From positions 1 to 64,000 of the forward strand of contig CAIRMO010000126.1 in NCBI GenBank assembly GCA_903879705.1: DNA of 64,000 nucleotides. The letters are read 5' to 3'. The translations under genes were made by a program, and so were the position numbers. This DNA is from an uncultured Candidatus Competibacteraceae bacterium. Its GTDB lineage: Bacteria; Pseudomonadota; Gammaproteobacteria; Competibacterales; Competibacteraceae. Below the pieces are notes generated by a model. It was not told where the DNA came from. It ran no database searches and saw nothing but the letters and a program-made list of their open reading frames with translations. Below are positions 30,031 through 38,471 of the stretch, piece after piece (within the stretch, counting starts at the first letter, position 1; the number at the start of each line of letters is the position of its first letter).

Positions 30031-30852
30031 TCAGGCAAAACAGGCGATATCCAGCGTCATCACCAATGATTCAATCTCGCTGAATTTCCAAAAGCCGCTG
30101 ATCAATTTTCCTGATTCCGAGCGAAGATGGCGATCTATTTTTTGCCAGTTTTCTTCAGGCAAATTTCTAATGACGATAACCTCATCAACCAGTAAAGCCA
30201 GCGGTTGCCCGGTAAATTTAGGGTCTATAATGATCGCGATTTCTCTTTGGCTTGATCGGTAAATTTCCTTTATTTTAGCGAACAAGCTGATCATGGCTTT
30301 CAATTCCTTGTTGCGTGTTTCTTCTATCAGTCGAATTGCCATTTCTTTTTCACCAGAATAAATAAATGCGTCGGCTTTTTTCGCAATTCCATGAATTTTT
30401 TTATGCGGAACATCAAATTTTTTCAGCCAGAATGCCAGATTATTATTTTTCACTTTCGGCAGATAATCATTGTACCATAGACCAAATCGGCACTTTGCCG
30501 GATCGATTGCCAAAGTAAATTCCTTTCCTTGCTGTACACATTCCATCAGCGTATTGAGCCAGTTTTTATGATCCTGTTCTCGTGCATCCATTAAACTGGC
30601 AAACTCCTTAATTTCCACTTCCATCGATTTGAATCCAATTTTTTTTCTCATATCGACTAAGCAGAAAACTTGATTAGCATAATTGATAACACCGCGCAAG
30701 TCCTCTAAGTCACCCGGAATCGGCTTGACATCAAATGAGCTAATCATGGCTTGAACACAGTGGGATGACAAGGCAAAAAAGCTATCTTCCAACCGGAAAA
30801 TCACCCAGGGAAATTTTTCATTGGTCATGGTCAAAATTTGAGATTCGTTCAT
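30031..30852 (-). CDS. CheW-like protein with an inserted CZB zinc-binding domain
   Basis: 273 aa from the ATG at 30852 (GGAG 13 bases upstream); a TTG at 30885 is a weaker choice. Residues 10-75 (VIFRLEDSFFALSSHCVQAM, VINYANQVFCLVDMR) and 200-270 (AIIIDPKFTGQPLALLVDEV) are the two halves of a CheW beta fold. Between them, 85-160 form a CZB domain with the four expected zinc ligands His95 (DHKNWL), Cys121 (CRFGLWY), His150 and His154 (PHKKIH). CZB domains sense zinc or hypochlorous acid in chemoreceptors and cyclases. This protein could therefore link a redox or zinc signal to a CheA array. No che genes are adjacent. It lies 29 bases after the beta-helix gene on the same strand. Confidence 0.8.
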   Translation of the reverse strand: MNESQILTMTNEKFPWVIFRLEDSFFALSSHCVQAMISSFDVKPIPGDLEDLRGVINYANQVFCLVDMRKKIGFKSMEVEIKEFASLMDAREQDHKNWLNTLMECVQQGKEFTLAIDPAKCRFGLWYNDYLPKVKNNNLAFWLKKFDVPHKKIHGIAKKADAFIYSGEKEMAIRLIEETRNKELKAMISLFAKIKEIYRSSQREIAIIIDPKFTGQPLALLVDEVIVIRNLPEENWQKIDRHLRSESGKLISGFWKFSEIESLVMTLDIACFA

Positions 30853-30881
30853 ACCCGGATTCTCCGCAACACAATGAATAT

Positions 30882-32369
30882 TCAATCACAGTCAACTGAT
30901 TCGCAGTCCTTTTCCTTGTTATCAACGCTTTTCAACTGGCAACCGGCTGCGATACTCCATGCGCCGAAGGCATTGCCGGTCAAATCGCAATGTTCAATCG
31001 TGCCAAGCCCTTCCTCTTCAATTCGGATGGCATAGCGATGATTGTGCTTGATTCGACACCCGCGAATGAGTGGATGCCCAGCGCTATGAATGAGTACGCC
31101 TGTCGTTGCGTTGGCGAAAATATCGCAATCCTCCAATAAGCCTCCACCCTGCTCCCAAACTTCAACACCAGACTCCCGACCATCATGGATGCGACAATGG
31201 CGGATGTTAGGATGACTATTCTGGGTGATGATAATTCCAGACATAGCATTAGCGAAAATATCGCAATCCTCCACCAGACCCTGGCCCCGATCCCAGATGT
31301 AGATGCCGCTCTCGTGGCTATCGTGAATCCGGCAATGACGAAGGGTTGGATTGCCACCTTGTTCAATCGCAACCCCAGCCAAGGCATTCGCGAAAATATC
31401 GCAGTCTTCTATCAGTCCTTGGCCGTGTTCACAAACATAAACCCCCGTTTCCCGGCCATCGTGGATTTGGCAACGGCGAAAGGTTGGATTGCCACCCTGT
31501 TCAATTGAAATTCCAGCCAGCGTATTGGCGAAAATATCGCAATCTTCGATCAGCCCATGTGCGTAATCATAAACAAAGACGCCATTTTCCCGACTGTGAT
31601 GAATCCGGCAATGGCGAATCACCGGGCGCGCTGCCGCACCGTGAATGGCAATACAGGCCATTGAGTCGGAGCAAATATCGCAATCTTCCAGAATGACATG
31701 GCCCCGTTCGATGTCTACCGCAAAATGCTCGGAATCATTTGGTTCCACCGGACGACAATAAAGCGTCAGCCCTCGAATCAGCGCCTGATCGGCTTGAATC
31801 CGCAGGCAGCCTGAATCGGCGCTCTCAATAATGATTTTTGCGGATTTTCCATGACCTACTAATTCCAGCGATTTATCGATAACCAGGCTTTCCCGATAAA
31901 CGCCGGGTTCGATCTGAATGCGAGTGCCGGGTTGAGCAGCAGCGAGCGCCTGCCCAATTGTGCGGTAATCGCCAGCGCCATTGGCGGATACCACCAGCAT
32001 GGTTAAAACCGGGTCGTTTGGTGATATTGAAACCGCTGGTGGCACCGTAATAACGGGTTCGACGATCATACCCAACGCCAAGGCCCAGGATTCCACGGCC
32101 CACGCCGCAAACTCTGGTGTTACTCCCAATTGGTCATGAAGACGCTGAGCCAAGCGCGCCGCCGGTAGACAATAGGGGAGGTTCTTGGGAGAGGACCGTA
32201 GTTCAGCAGCTACGCCCTGCTGGAGGGCGCTGATTAACACATGGATTTCCCGCTTATGCTGGCCGCAGTAGTCTTTTAATAGCGCTTTGCAGCGCCGTGG
32301 ATCGTCAATGAGGGCTAGGCCGTATTCAGCAATTAATTCACAGAGTTTTTCACGCGGTTGCTTATTCAT
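30882..32369 (-). CDS. Right-handed parallel beta-helix repeat protein
   Basis: 495 aa from the ATG at 32369. Residues 1-95 are a helical domain (IDDPRRCKALLKDYCGQHKR, ALQQGVAAEL) that I recall at the front of other environmental multi-domain proteins. From about 130 comes a NosD/pectate-lyase-like beta-helix, starting with a DYRTIGQALAAAQPGTRIQI entry motif. The helix contains at least five 46-residue repeats with the theme LIEDCDIFANALAGVAIEQG then NPTLRHCRIHDGRESGVYV. There is no signal peptide, so it is probably cytosolic. Such helices often form protein- or sugar-binding platforms; the ligand is unknown. It precedes the CheW-CZB gene on the same strand by 29 bases. Confidence 0.85.
   Translation of the reverse strand: MNKQPREKLCELIAEYGLALIDDPRRCKALLKDYCGQHKREIHVLISALQQGVAAELRSSPKNLPYCLPAARLAQRLHDQLGVTPEFAAWAVESWALALGMIVEPVITVPPAVSISPNDPVLTMLVVSANGAGDYRTIGQALAAAQPGTRIQIEPGVYRESLVIDKSLELVGHGKSAKIIIESADSGCLRIQADQALIRGLTLYCRPVEPNDSEHFAVDIERGHVILEDCDICSDSMACIAIHGAAARPVIRHCRIHHSRENGVFVYDYAHGLIEDCDIFANTLAGISIEQGGNPTFRRCQIHDGRETGVYVCEHGQGLIEDCDIFANALAGVAIEQGGNPTLRHCRIHDSHESGIYIWDRGQGLVEDCDIFANAMSGIIITQNSHPNIRHCRIHDGRESGVEVWEQGGGLLEDCDIFANATTGVLIHSAGHPLIRGCRIKHNHRYAIRIEEEGLGTIEHCDLTGNAFGAWSIAAGCQLKSVDNKEKDCESVDCD
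31030..31640. repeat. 138-bp tandem repeats encoding beta-helix coils
   Basis: The coding repeats of 46 residues appear in DNA as about four to five diverged direct repeats of 138 bases. The phrase GCGAAAATATCGCAATC recurs at this spacing on the plus strand. Copy number could change by recombination. Confidence 0.75.
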
Positions 32370-32413
32370 ATACACCGTTTGCGATCTATTTGGTTATGCC
32401 AGGCGGTTGAACA

Positions 32414-33850
32414 TCAACCATCACTGTACTCAATGATCAAACCCGTTCGCGCATTAATTACGACTTGCAAGGGCTGGTCGTTCACAGTCCAGGCGACCAC
32501 TTGCCAACTGACGTTGCTATCTTCGTCGATATACAGCGAAGCTGAATCCGGATCGTTGTCTCCGGCATCGACATTCAGTGCCGACAACGCCGTCGGCAGG
32601 ATCGTATCGAGATCAGCCAGCCACGGTCCCAGTCGCAAGGGCCGTTGCATGGATGTAGCGGCGATCAGTTCTGCCCATTCGGTCTCGTCGCTCGCCTGTT
32701 CAAATTCCCGGTCCATCGCGCTCACTTCTAGCAAACCAGCCTTCAGATCCAGCAGGATGTCAAAACTGCGCAACCGACGAATGCGGCGATCAGGTCGGTC
32801 GTTGCGCCCCCGGAAGGAGTAGCGGAATTCACCGGGGACGACCGTTCCTGCTGCATCGCGTTCCAGTTCTACCGTAACCGCCTCCAGCGCCGCCTTCGGG
32901 TCGGTCTGCCGAGCTAAAAACCGGGCGTACTCATAGCCCGCGCACACCGTTGCAATCGGTGCGGGTTGCTCGGGCAGAGGACAACGATCGACGACGATCG
33001 CGACGGCAGCTCCGATAAACGCCGCGGCATCAATCCCATGCTCGGCCAACAATTGGCAAGAGCGGCGGTTGGCCGCCCGCAAATGCAGTCCGGCCAGTGG
33101 CCAGGCTTGCCGCCAGACGCCCAGAATCGCGCCCCGCCAGCTCAGGCGAAGCTGATCGTCCTCTGGCCGCAACCAGCCCTGCGCCCGCAGCGCCTGGACT
33201 TCACGCATGTAGCCGTCAGCGAGCAACCGGGCGGGATCGCGAGCCGCCTGCTCCACCTTGGACAGACTGACCTCCTGCGGCAAGGCCGCCACCAGATCGC
33301 GGTGCAGGACCCCGAGCGCCCGTGGATCCCAGACATCTTTTAATTGCACCCGCGCCAGATAGGTCGGGGCCGGCAGGCTGTAGGGCAGATCGATATTATT
33401 GGTGACCAATATCCGGCCATCGATAAATTCGGTCGAAAATTCAACAAACTCTCGGGCAGGATGGGTAGCCGTGTTGAACTCGATGTACGCCGCCAAAGCG
33501 CTGATGCCCTGTTCTGGCTGACCCAGCAACCGTAGCCAGAGCGTCGCCCCCTGAGGTAGTTCATTGCAGCGGAAATCACCGTGATGGATAAACCCATCAG
33601 CGGCCAGCGCCTCCGCGGCGTTGCTGAAGGCAATCCAGGCGGCGTCAGGCAGTTCGGTTTCGGGAAGCGGAATAAAGTGCGGTTGCAAAGGTTGCCGGAC
33701 GCGCAGCCACGCCAGCGGTACGCCAATCACTACCTGGATCAGCAAGGCCAAAGGCGCGATCAGCCATTTAATCAGGCGGATTAGCAGCACCAGCGTGTAG
33801 GAAGGCAGCAGAACCATCATTCGGAGCAGGGATAACAGCAGAGTACGCAT
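32414..33850 (-). CDS. Membrane-anchored protein of unknown function
   Basis: 478 aa. Two closely spaced hydrophobic segments (about 5-27 and 30-50) anchor the N-terminus; residues 60-478 look globular and soluble. I recognise no catalytic motif. The last 30 residues (WQVVAWTVNDQPLQVVINARTG) resemble the end of a PepSY-like module. It starts only 15 bases after the stop of the DUF1285 stub and ends 44 bases before the beta-helix gene, so the three probably share a transcript. The family is not known to me. Confidence 0.6.
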   Translation of the reverse strand: MRTLLLSLLRMMVLLPSYTLVLLIRLIKWLIAPLALLIQVVIGVPLAWLRVRQPLQPHFIPLPETELPDAAWIAFSNAAEALAADGFIHHGDFRCNELPQGATLWLRLLGQPEQGISALAAYIEFNTATHPAREFVEFSTEFIDGRILVTNNIDLPYSLPAPTYLARVQLKDVWDPRALGVLHRDLVAALPQEVSLSKVEQAARDPARLLADGYMREVQALRAQGWLRPEDDQLRLSWRGAILGVWRQAWPLAGLHLRAANRRSCQLLAEHGIDAAAFIGAAVAIVVDRCPLPEQPAPIATVCAGYEYARFLARQTDPKAALEAVTVELERDAAGTVVPGEFRYSFRGRNDRPDRRIRRLRSFDILLDLKAGLLEVSAMDREFEQASDETEWAELIAATSMQRPLRLGPWLADLDTILPTALSALNVDAGDNDPDSASLYIDEDSNVSWQVVAWTVNDQPLQVVINARTGLIIEYSDG

Positions 33851-33865
33851 GGGTAATGGTTCCGG

Positions 33866-34054
33866 TTATTCGCTGTTGTGCCGCCAAGTTCCGTCACAGG
33901 CAATGTGAATAGGCATATTGTCGCTGAAAGGCGGATTCCAGCGCTCCACCGGCGGCAACATCCGGTCGGTGCTGGTGAACGGGGCTACCAAAGAGGCGGG
34001 GGCAGGCGGGGAAGCGGGCATCAAGGCGTAATCGCAGCCAGTCGTCGGATTCAT
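33866..34054 (-). pseudogene. Truncated DUF1285 gene
   Basis: 62 codons. Residues 33-59 (LPPVERWNPPFSDNMPIHIA then CDGTW) match the conserved opening of DUF1285 proteins, which normally read LPPVxxWNPxFxGDIDMRIxxDGTW and continue with PIGR for another 120 residues. Here a TAA follows after HNSE. The usual GDIDMRI is degraded to DNMPIHI. I read this as a truncated leftover, with the unknown membrane-protein gene placed directly at the break. Confidence 0.6.
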
Positions 34055-34178
34055 ACCCCATTATGAAGCAGAAATCGGCGATCCGCTCATGAAGCCGTAC
34101 TGCGGACCTTGGCAAGGCAGAAAGGCTGATCGCCGGCAACCGGGGTGAAGAATCACCCCAGCCTTGGCCGGTCTGGTA

Positions 34179-34826
34179 TTAGCCTTCGGTGGTCACTCGT
34201 TGCAGGTCACGGTAAATCCGCATGACCCGTTCGGGGAAGGATGAGCGCGAACTGAAACTGCCGTTATAGCCGAGCAATGCCCGGCGCAGGTTGCCGTCAT
34301 GATCGTCGATGTAATCGACCAGAATCCGGGAACCAATATGGATATTTTTGGCGGGGTCGAACAGTTCGTGGAAACCGCCGATTTCTCCGATCTTGCGGCG
34401 GTGCGCACTGGGCATCACCTGCATCAGACCCCGTGCGCCGCACCGGCTGACCGCCCGTTCCTTGAAGGTGGATTCAACCGCGATGATCGCCAGTATCAGT
34501 TCTGGCGCGATCTGGTGGCGATTGCCGTTGTGGATGGCCTCGCGAACAATGGCGTCGGCGCGATGGCTGGGAACCTGATAGCGGTTCTGAATGTGCTGGG
34601 AAAGCCGGGTCACTTTCCGTTGATCGACGGGGGGGGTGACGGTGGAGTCGGCGTCAACGTCGCCGGCAGGGTTGGCACTGGCCACCGTTAAGGTTTGGGC
34701 AGGTTCGTCGTCGCCGGCCTTTGGTGATTGAGCCAGCGTTGCTACGGGCATCAACAGGACTGCGCCGAGCAGGGCTGAATTAAGGGTCAAAACCAAGCTA
34801 TCCCTAACGCATCCCATAAATTCCAT
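34179..34826 (-). CDS. Secreted lytic transglycosylase (SLT domain)
   Basis: 215 aa from the ATG at 34826, 7 bases after CGGAGGT. A signal peptide (1-33, ending VATLAQ) leads to a linker and then the goose-lysozyme-like SLT fold (about 95-205). The catalytic Glu118 is in AVESTFKERAVSRCGARGLMQ, followed by MPSAHR, and the fold closes with ALLGYNGSF. It cleaves peptidoglycan glycan strands to 1,6-anhydroMurNAc ends in the periplasm. It lacks LysM or other wall-binding domains. An unusually long GC-rich leader lies upstream. Confidence 0.88.
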   Translation of the reverse strand: MEFMGCVRDSLVLTLNSALLGAVLLMPVATLAQSPKAGDDEPAQTLTVASANPAGDVDADSTVTPPVDQRKVTRLSQHIQNRYQVPSHRADAIVREAIHNGNRHQIAPELILAIIAVESTFKERAVSRCGARGLMQVMPSAHRRKIGEIGGFHELFDPAKNIHIGSRILVDYIDDHDGNLRRALLGYNGSFSSRSSFPERVMRIYRDLQRVTTEG

Positions 34827-35582
34827 AAAGACCTCCGTCGTATCAGTACGAACCGTTAAGCGCTCGATGGGCCTGATCCGTAGGCGGCGATTTATCCTTC
34901 CTGGATTTGCTCCGGATGGCTCCGGGTGCCGCAAGCCCGACCTAAGCAACTCCGGCAAGGGCCTGCCAGCCCGACCGGTGTCGCCTGACGTTCTCGAGTC
35001 AGCGTTTCAATCTGACGTAGGGCAGAGAACATGCTGCAACACAGCACGCCTCTATAAGAACACGGGGTGGAAATCTTTTGCAAGTGCTTAATTGAAAAAT
35101 AAATCTTTTTAGGATGTTTGAATGGTAGGTTTTAATCATCGATCTTTTTAAATCTTTAACTTTTAAATCAAAAACTTAAGCTGAAAACCCGTTTTTATGG
35201 CAAAAAAGTAAAAACTCTTTTAAAAACAAAAAATTAAAAAAATTATTCCAATAAAAGTGGGAATGTTTCTCATTTGGGAAAAAATCACAAACAATATCTA
35301 ATGTCGATTATGGGCTAATATAAAAATAATTCATTTAAATTCAAATAGTTAATACTTTTTGACAAAAAAATACAACAAATTGAAAAATAACAAGTTATTA
35401 GGTTAATCTGCAAATCCCGGCAAACAAGGCATTTTATTTGCAGTAGCCTGAGCAGGTGCGTTGCCGAAAACGACGGGGAAGAAACGCCCGGTCGCCATCA
35501 GGCGGAGTACAATTTCAACGATGGCGATGGTTTGCGTACACCATCCCCGAAGATCTGAACGGTCTAGCGACGAGGAGTGAAG
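34827..35582. other. 756-bp gap: GC-rich leader, then very AT-rich stretch
   Basis: 34830-35040 is GC-rich and, read on the minus strand toward the transglycosylase, holds a direct repeat GGTCGGGCT and the hairpin CCGGA-GCCA-TCCGG, so a structured 5' leader is possible. 35085-35410 is strongly AT-rich with long A and T runs and no gene. 35415-35570 is GC-normal again and precedes the adenosyltransferase gene; no clear riboswitch core is seen in it. Confidence 0.45.
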
Positions 35583-36140
35583 ATGGGCAACCGGCTTTCC
35601 AAAATTTACACCCGCACCGGCGATACCGGCACCACTGGACTGGGTACGGGCGAACGGGTCGCAAAGGACTGTTTGCGGATTGAAGCGATTGGCGAAGTAG
35701 ATGAGTTGAATTGCACGGTTGGGCGGGTGCTGGAGCATGACCTGCGCGAAGCCATGCGGGCCTGTTTGCAGGATGTGCAGCACAAGCTCTTTGATTTAGG
35801 CGGGGAATTAAGCATTCCAGGCCACCAAGCGGTGCAACCCGGAGATGTCGAGAGGCTGGAAGCGACGCTGAACGAGTTAAACGCCCAGTTGCCGCCGCTC
35901 AAGGAGTTTATTCTGCCCGGAGGCGGGCGAGCGGCGGCGGATTGCCATATTGCCCGGGCGGTGTGCCGCCGCGCCGAACGGCGAGTAGTGTCGCTGGCGC
36001 GGGAAGAGGAGGTCGGCGAATCGGTGCCGATCTACTTGAACCGGTTATCAGACCTACTGTTTGTCCTGTGCCGGATTCTTGCCCGCGACGAGAGCTGCGT
36101 CGAAGTGCTATGGCGCAACCCGAGGCGGGTAGGGGAGTGA
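35583..36140 (+). CDS. PduO-type cob(I)alamin adenosyltransferase
   Basis: 185 aa from the ATG at 35583, 6 bases after GAGGAG. The N-terminal YTRTGDTGTTGLGTGERVAK is the ATP-binding motif of PduO/MMAB enzymes, and RIEAIGEVDELNC plus AVCRRAERRVVSL complete the family pattern. It is a trimer of five-helix bundles that transfers adenosine from ATP to cob(I)alamin, giving adenosylcobalamin. It complements the corrin genes 10 kb away and the cobalamin user MetH. Confidence 0.93.
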   Translation: MGNRLSKIYTRTGDTGTTGLGTGERVAKDCLRIEAIGEVDELNCTVGRVLEHDLREAMRACLQDVQHKLFDLGGELSIPGHQAVQPGDVERLEATLNELNAQLPPLKEFILPGGGRAAADCHIARAVCRRAERRVVSLAREEEVGESVPIYLNRLSDLLFVLCRILARDESCVEVLWRNPRRVGE

Positions 36141-36174
36141 AGTGAAGTAAGGCTAAAGATTCAGAATGTTCGCT

Positions 36175-36207
36175 TTCCGTCATTCCCGCTTTCGCGGGTA
36201 TGACGAT
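36175..36207. repeat. Single GTCATTCCCGC-type palindrome
   Basis: GTCATTCCCGCTTTCGCGGGTATGAC is a palindrome of the same family as those at 45463 and 62986-63182. It sits between the adenosyltransferase and phaC 3' ends, a usual place for such elements, and could help end both transcripts. Confidence 0.75.
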
Positions 36208-36258
36208 GCCGGGAAGTAATCCGGCCCTTTTTCGGAATAATCCTTTCAGAAACTTGCA

Positions 36259-37968
36259 TTATCCCTCAAGCACATACCGCCCCGGAGCCGGTTCCAGTGG
36301 TGGATAAGCGACATTGCCCATTGCAGGCGGCACCCCCAGCGGTCCGCACCGTTCGCTCAACCAGCGCGTCCAGTCGTCCCACCACGAGCCTGGCGCTTTT
36401 TCAACCTGCTCCCGCCAGGCTTCCGCATCCTGCGCTTTCCCAGCATCGCCCACCCAGAATCGCCGCTTGGACGGGGTCACTGGTGGATTGATGATGCCGA
36501 AAATGTGACCAGAGGTCGCCAGCACATACCGCGCCGGGCCACCCGTCAGTTTGCACAGCCGGAAAGTCTGTTTCCACGGCGCGATATGATCCTGCTCCGC
36601 ACCGACGGCATACAACGGCTGACTGATCGCGCCCAAATCCAGTCGGCGACCACCGATCTCCAGCCCACCCGGTTCGATCAACCGGTTGTCCAGATACAAT
36701 TCCCGCAAGTAAAATTCGTGCATCGCTGCGGGCATCCGCGTCGAATCGCAGTTCCAGAACAGTACATCGCTGGGCGGCAACTCCTCGCCGTACAGGTAGC
36801 TATGGATAACGTAATGCCAGATCAGGCTGTTGGGACGCAGCATCCGGAAAGCGCTGGCCATATCGGCACCGTCCAGATAGCCGGCCTTGGCCATGCGCTG
36901 CCGCAGGAACTCGAAACTGCCCTCATTAAGAAAAACGCCAATCTCGCCCGGATCGCTGAAATCAGTCAGGGTCGTAAAGGCAGTCCAGTGGGCGACTGGA
37001 TTGGCGGCGCGGTCGGCGGAATCCGCATTCAGCCAGGCCAGCAGCATCGCGATTGCGGTGCCACCCAGACAATAACCGGTAGCGTGAATCTGCGGGACGC
37101 CGCAAATGGCACGGGCCGTTTCAAAGGCCGGTCGGACACCCTTCAACAGGTAATCATCCAGCGTGGTTGCCCGCGCTTCTGGGCCAGGATTTTTCCAACT
37201 GGTGACGAAAACGGTGAAGCCTTGGCCGACCAGATAGCGAATCAGGCTGTTACGCGGACTCAAATCCATGATGTAAAACTTGTTGATCCACGGCGCGACC
37301 AGCACGACAGGTGTGGCGCGGACCTGAGCGGTCGCTGGCGCGTACTGAATCAGCTCCAGCAAGTCGTTACGAAACACCACCTGACCGGGCGTGGTCGCCA
37401 GATCACGACCCACCGTAAACGCATCGGGCCTGACCATCTGCACATTTTTAGCGGCAGCGTCTTCCAGCCAGTGTTGCCAACCTTGTAGAACACTGACGCC
37501 CTGACTGACATTGGCGCGGTTCAAGGCTTCGGGGTTGGTCCAGAAAAAGTTGGTCGGGGCGATGGCATCCAGCCATTGCCGGGTCCAGAAACCGGCCCGC
37601 CGCCGTTGTTGCGGATCGACGTCCTCGGTCGCGTAAATGGCGTTTTCCAGCCAGCGGCTATAGAGCAGGTAGCTTTCCTTGAGATAAGCGAACCAGGGTT
37701 GATCAGTCCAGGCTTGCTGCTGAAAGCGTTCATCGAACCGGACTGCCGCTACTTCCGGATCGCAGGGAACGCCACAACCGGCGCGGGTCAGACGGCTATG
37801 CACCCGGACAGCATCCAGCGCCAAATCCTGCAAGGTAGCGGTCAGTCGTTCGGGTTGACGCAGCCAGGCTCGTTGCACCGCCAGACTGGAGCCGAAAAGG
37901 TCGAAAGGGTCAAACGGGGACTGGGGAACAACAGCAGTCATTGGTAAAACGGGCGTCGGAGTATTCAT
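36259..37968 (-). CDS. phaC: Class I poly(3-hydroxyalkanoate) synthase PhaC
   Basis: 569 aa from the ATG at 37968 with AAAGGAGG upstream. The alpha/beta-hydrolase domain carries the lipase-like box GYCLGG with the catalytic Cys near residue 302, and the His in SGHIFGIINPP near 490. NKFYIMDLSPRNSLIRYLV and GSWWDDWTRWL are PhaC hallmarks. It polymerises 3-hydroxyacyl-CoA into storage granules. phaA, phaB and phasin genes are not in the window. The 500-bp upstream region holds an unusual TGTACA repeat element. Confidence 0.95.
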   Translation of the reverse strand: MNTPTPVLPMTAVVPQSPFDPFDLFGSSLAVQRAWLRQPERLTATLQDLALDAVRVHSRLTRAGCGVPCDPEVAAVRFDERFQQQAWTDQPWFAYLKESYLLYSRWLENAIYATEDVDPQQRRRAGFWTRQWLDAIAPTNFFWTNPEALNRANVSQGVSVLQGWQHWLEDAAAKNVQMVRPDAFTVGRDLATTPGQVVFRNDLLELIQYAPATAQVRATPVVLVAPWINKFYIMDLSPRNSLIRYLVGQGFTVFVTSWKNPGPEARATTLDDYLLKGVRPAFETARAICGVPQIHATGYCLGGTAIAMLLAWLNADSADRAANPVAHWTAFTTLTDFSDPGEIGVFLNEGSFEFLRQRMAKAGYLDGADMASAFRMLRPNSLIWHYVIHSYLYGEELPPSDVLFWNCDSTRMPAAMHEFYLRELYLDNRLIEPGGLEIGGRRLDLGAISQPLYAVGAEQDHIAPWKQTFRLCKLTGGPARYVLATSGHIFGIINPPVTPSKRRFWVGDAGKAQDAEAWREQVEKAPGSWWDDWTRWLSERCGPLGVPPAMGNVAYPPLEPAPGRYVLEG

Positions 37969-38046
37969 TGGATCCTCCTTTGCCACGCGGCCTTGAGGTC
38001 GTGGGCGGGGTATTTGCCACGGAACGGGCTGATTATAACGCTTTGG

Positions 38047-38301
38047 CCTCTGTACACGACAAAAAACAAAAACAACGAAAAATGTTTTGTAACTTATTGA
38101 TTTTCAATAGCCGCAAAACGAATAGATTAACTAAAAATCAATGAGTTACATTTTTTATCCTGTACAGAGCGCATTCGCTGAAATTGCACTACGCATATTG
38201 ATTCAATTCATTGATTTAAAAGAATATTACAAGATTGAGTAATTTTTGTCATGTACAGAGATCCGTTATTTCAAATATTTATTTTTTGTCGTGTACAGAG
38301 G
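38047..38301. mobile_element. 255-bp TGTACA element with perfect 20-bp terminal inverted repeats (MITE-like)
   Basis: CCTCTGTACACGACAAAAAA at 38047-38066 is repeated exactly in inverse orientation at 38282-38301. Two further inverse copies of its core lie inside at 38151-38169 (one CGAC changed to GGAT) and 38243-38260. A second inverted pair, GTAACTTATTGATTTT (38089-38104) and AAAATCAATGAGTTAC (38134-38149), is nested within. The interior is very AT-rich with no reading frame. I see no target duplication. Multiple same-facing motifs next to TGT-initiated ends resemble transposase-binding arrays of Tn7/Tn5090-type elements, but operator sites for phaC are an alternative. Confidence 0.55.
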
Positions 38302-38365
38302 TCGGTTCATTAAAATCATAATATCTTTTTGTTATTATAAATCAAGCAGATAAATAGCAGATAAA

Positions 38366-38404
38366 TAAACGACCCCACAGCTTGCTGCGGGGTGTGTATC
38401 CTGA
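38366..38404 (-). terminator. Hairpin downstream of the DegP-like gene
   Basis: Read on the minus strand: ACCCCGCAGC-AA-GCTGTGGGGT, one mismatch, followed by CGTTTATTTAT. It lies about 70 bases beyond the protease stop codon and is a plausible terminator; the same palindrome type also occurs as a dispersed repeat in other bacteria. Confidence 0.65.
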
Positions 38405-38471
38405 AAGGAATCAAAAAGATCGATCTGACAAAGCAGAAGTAGTTACCGTCCGGTTAATGCTGGACTTCGAT

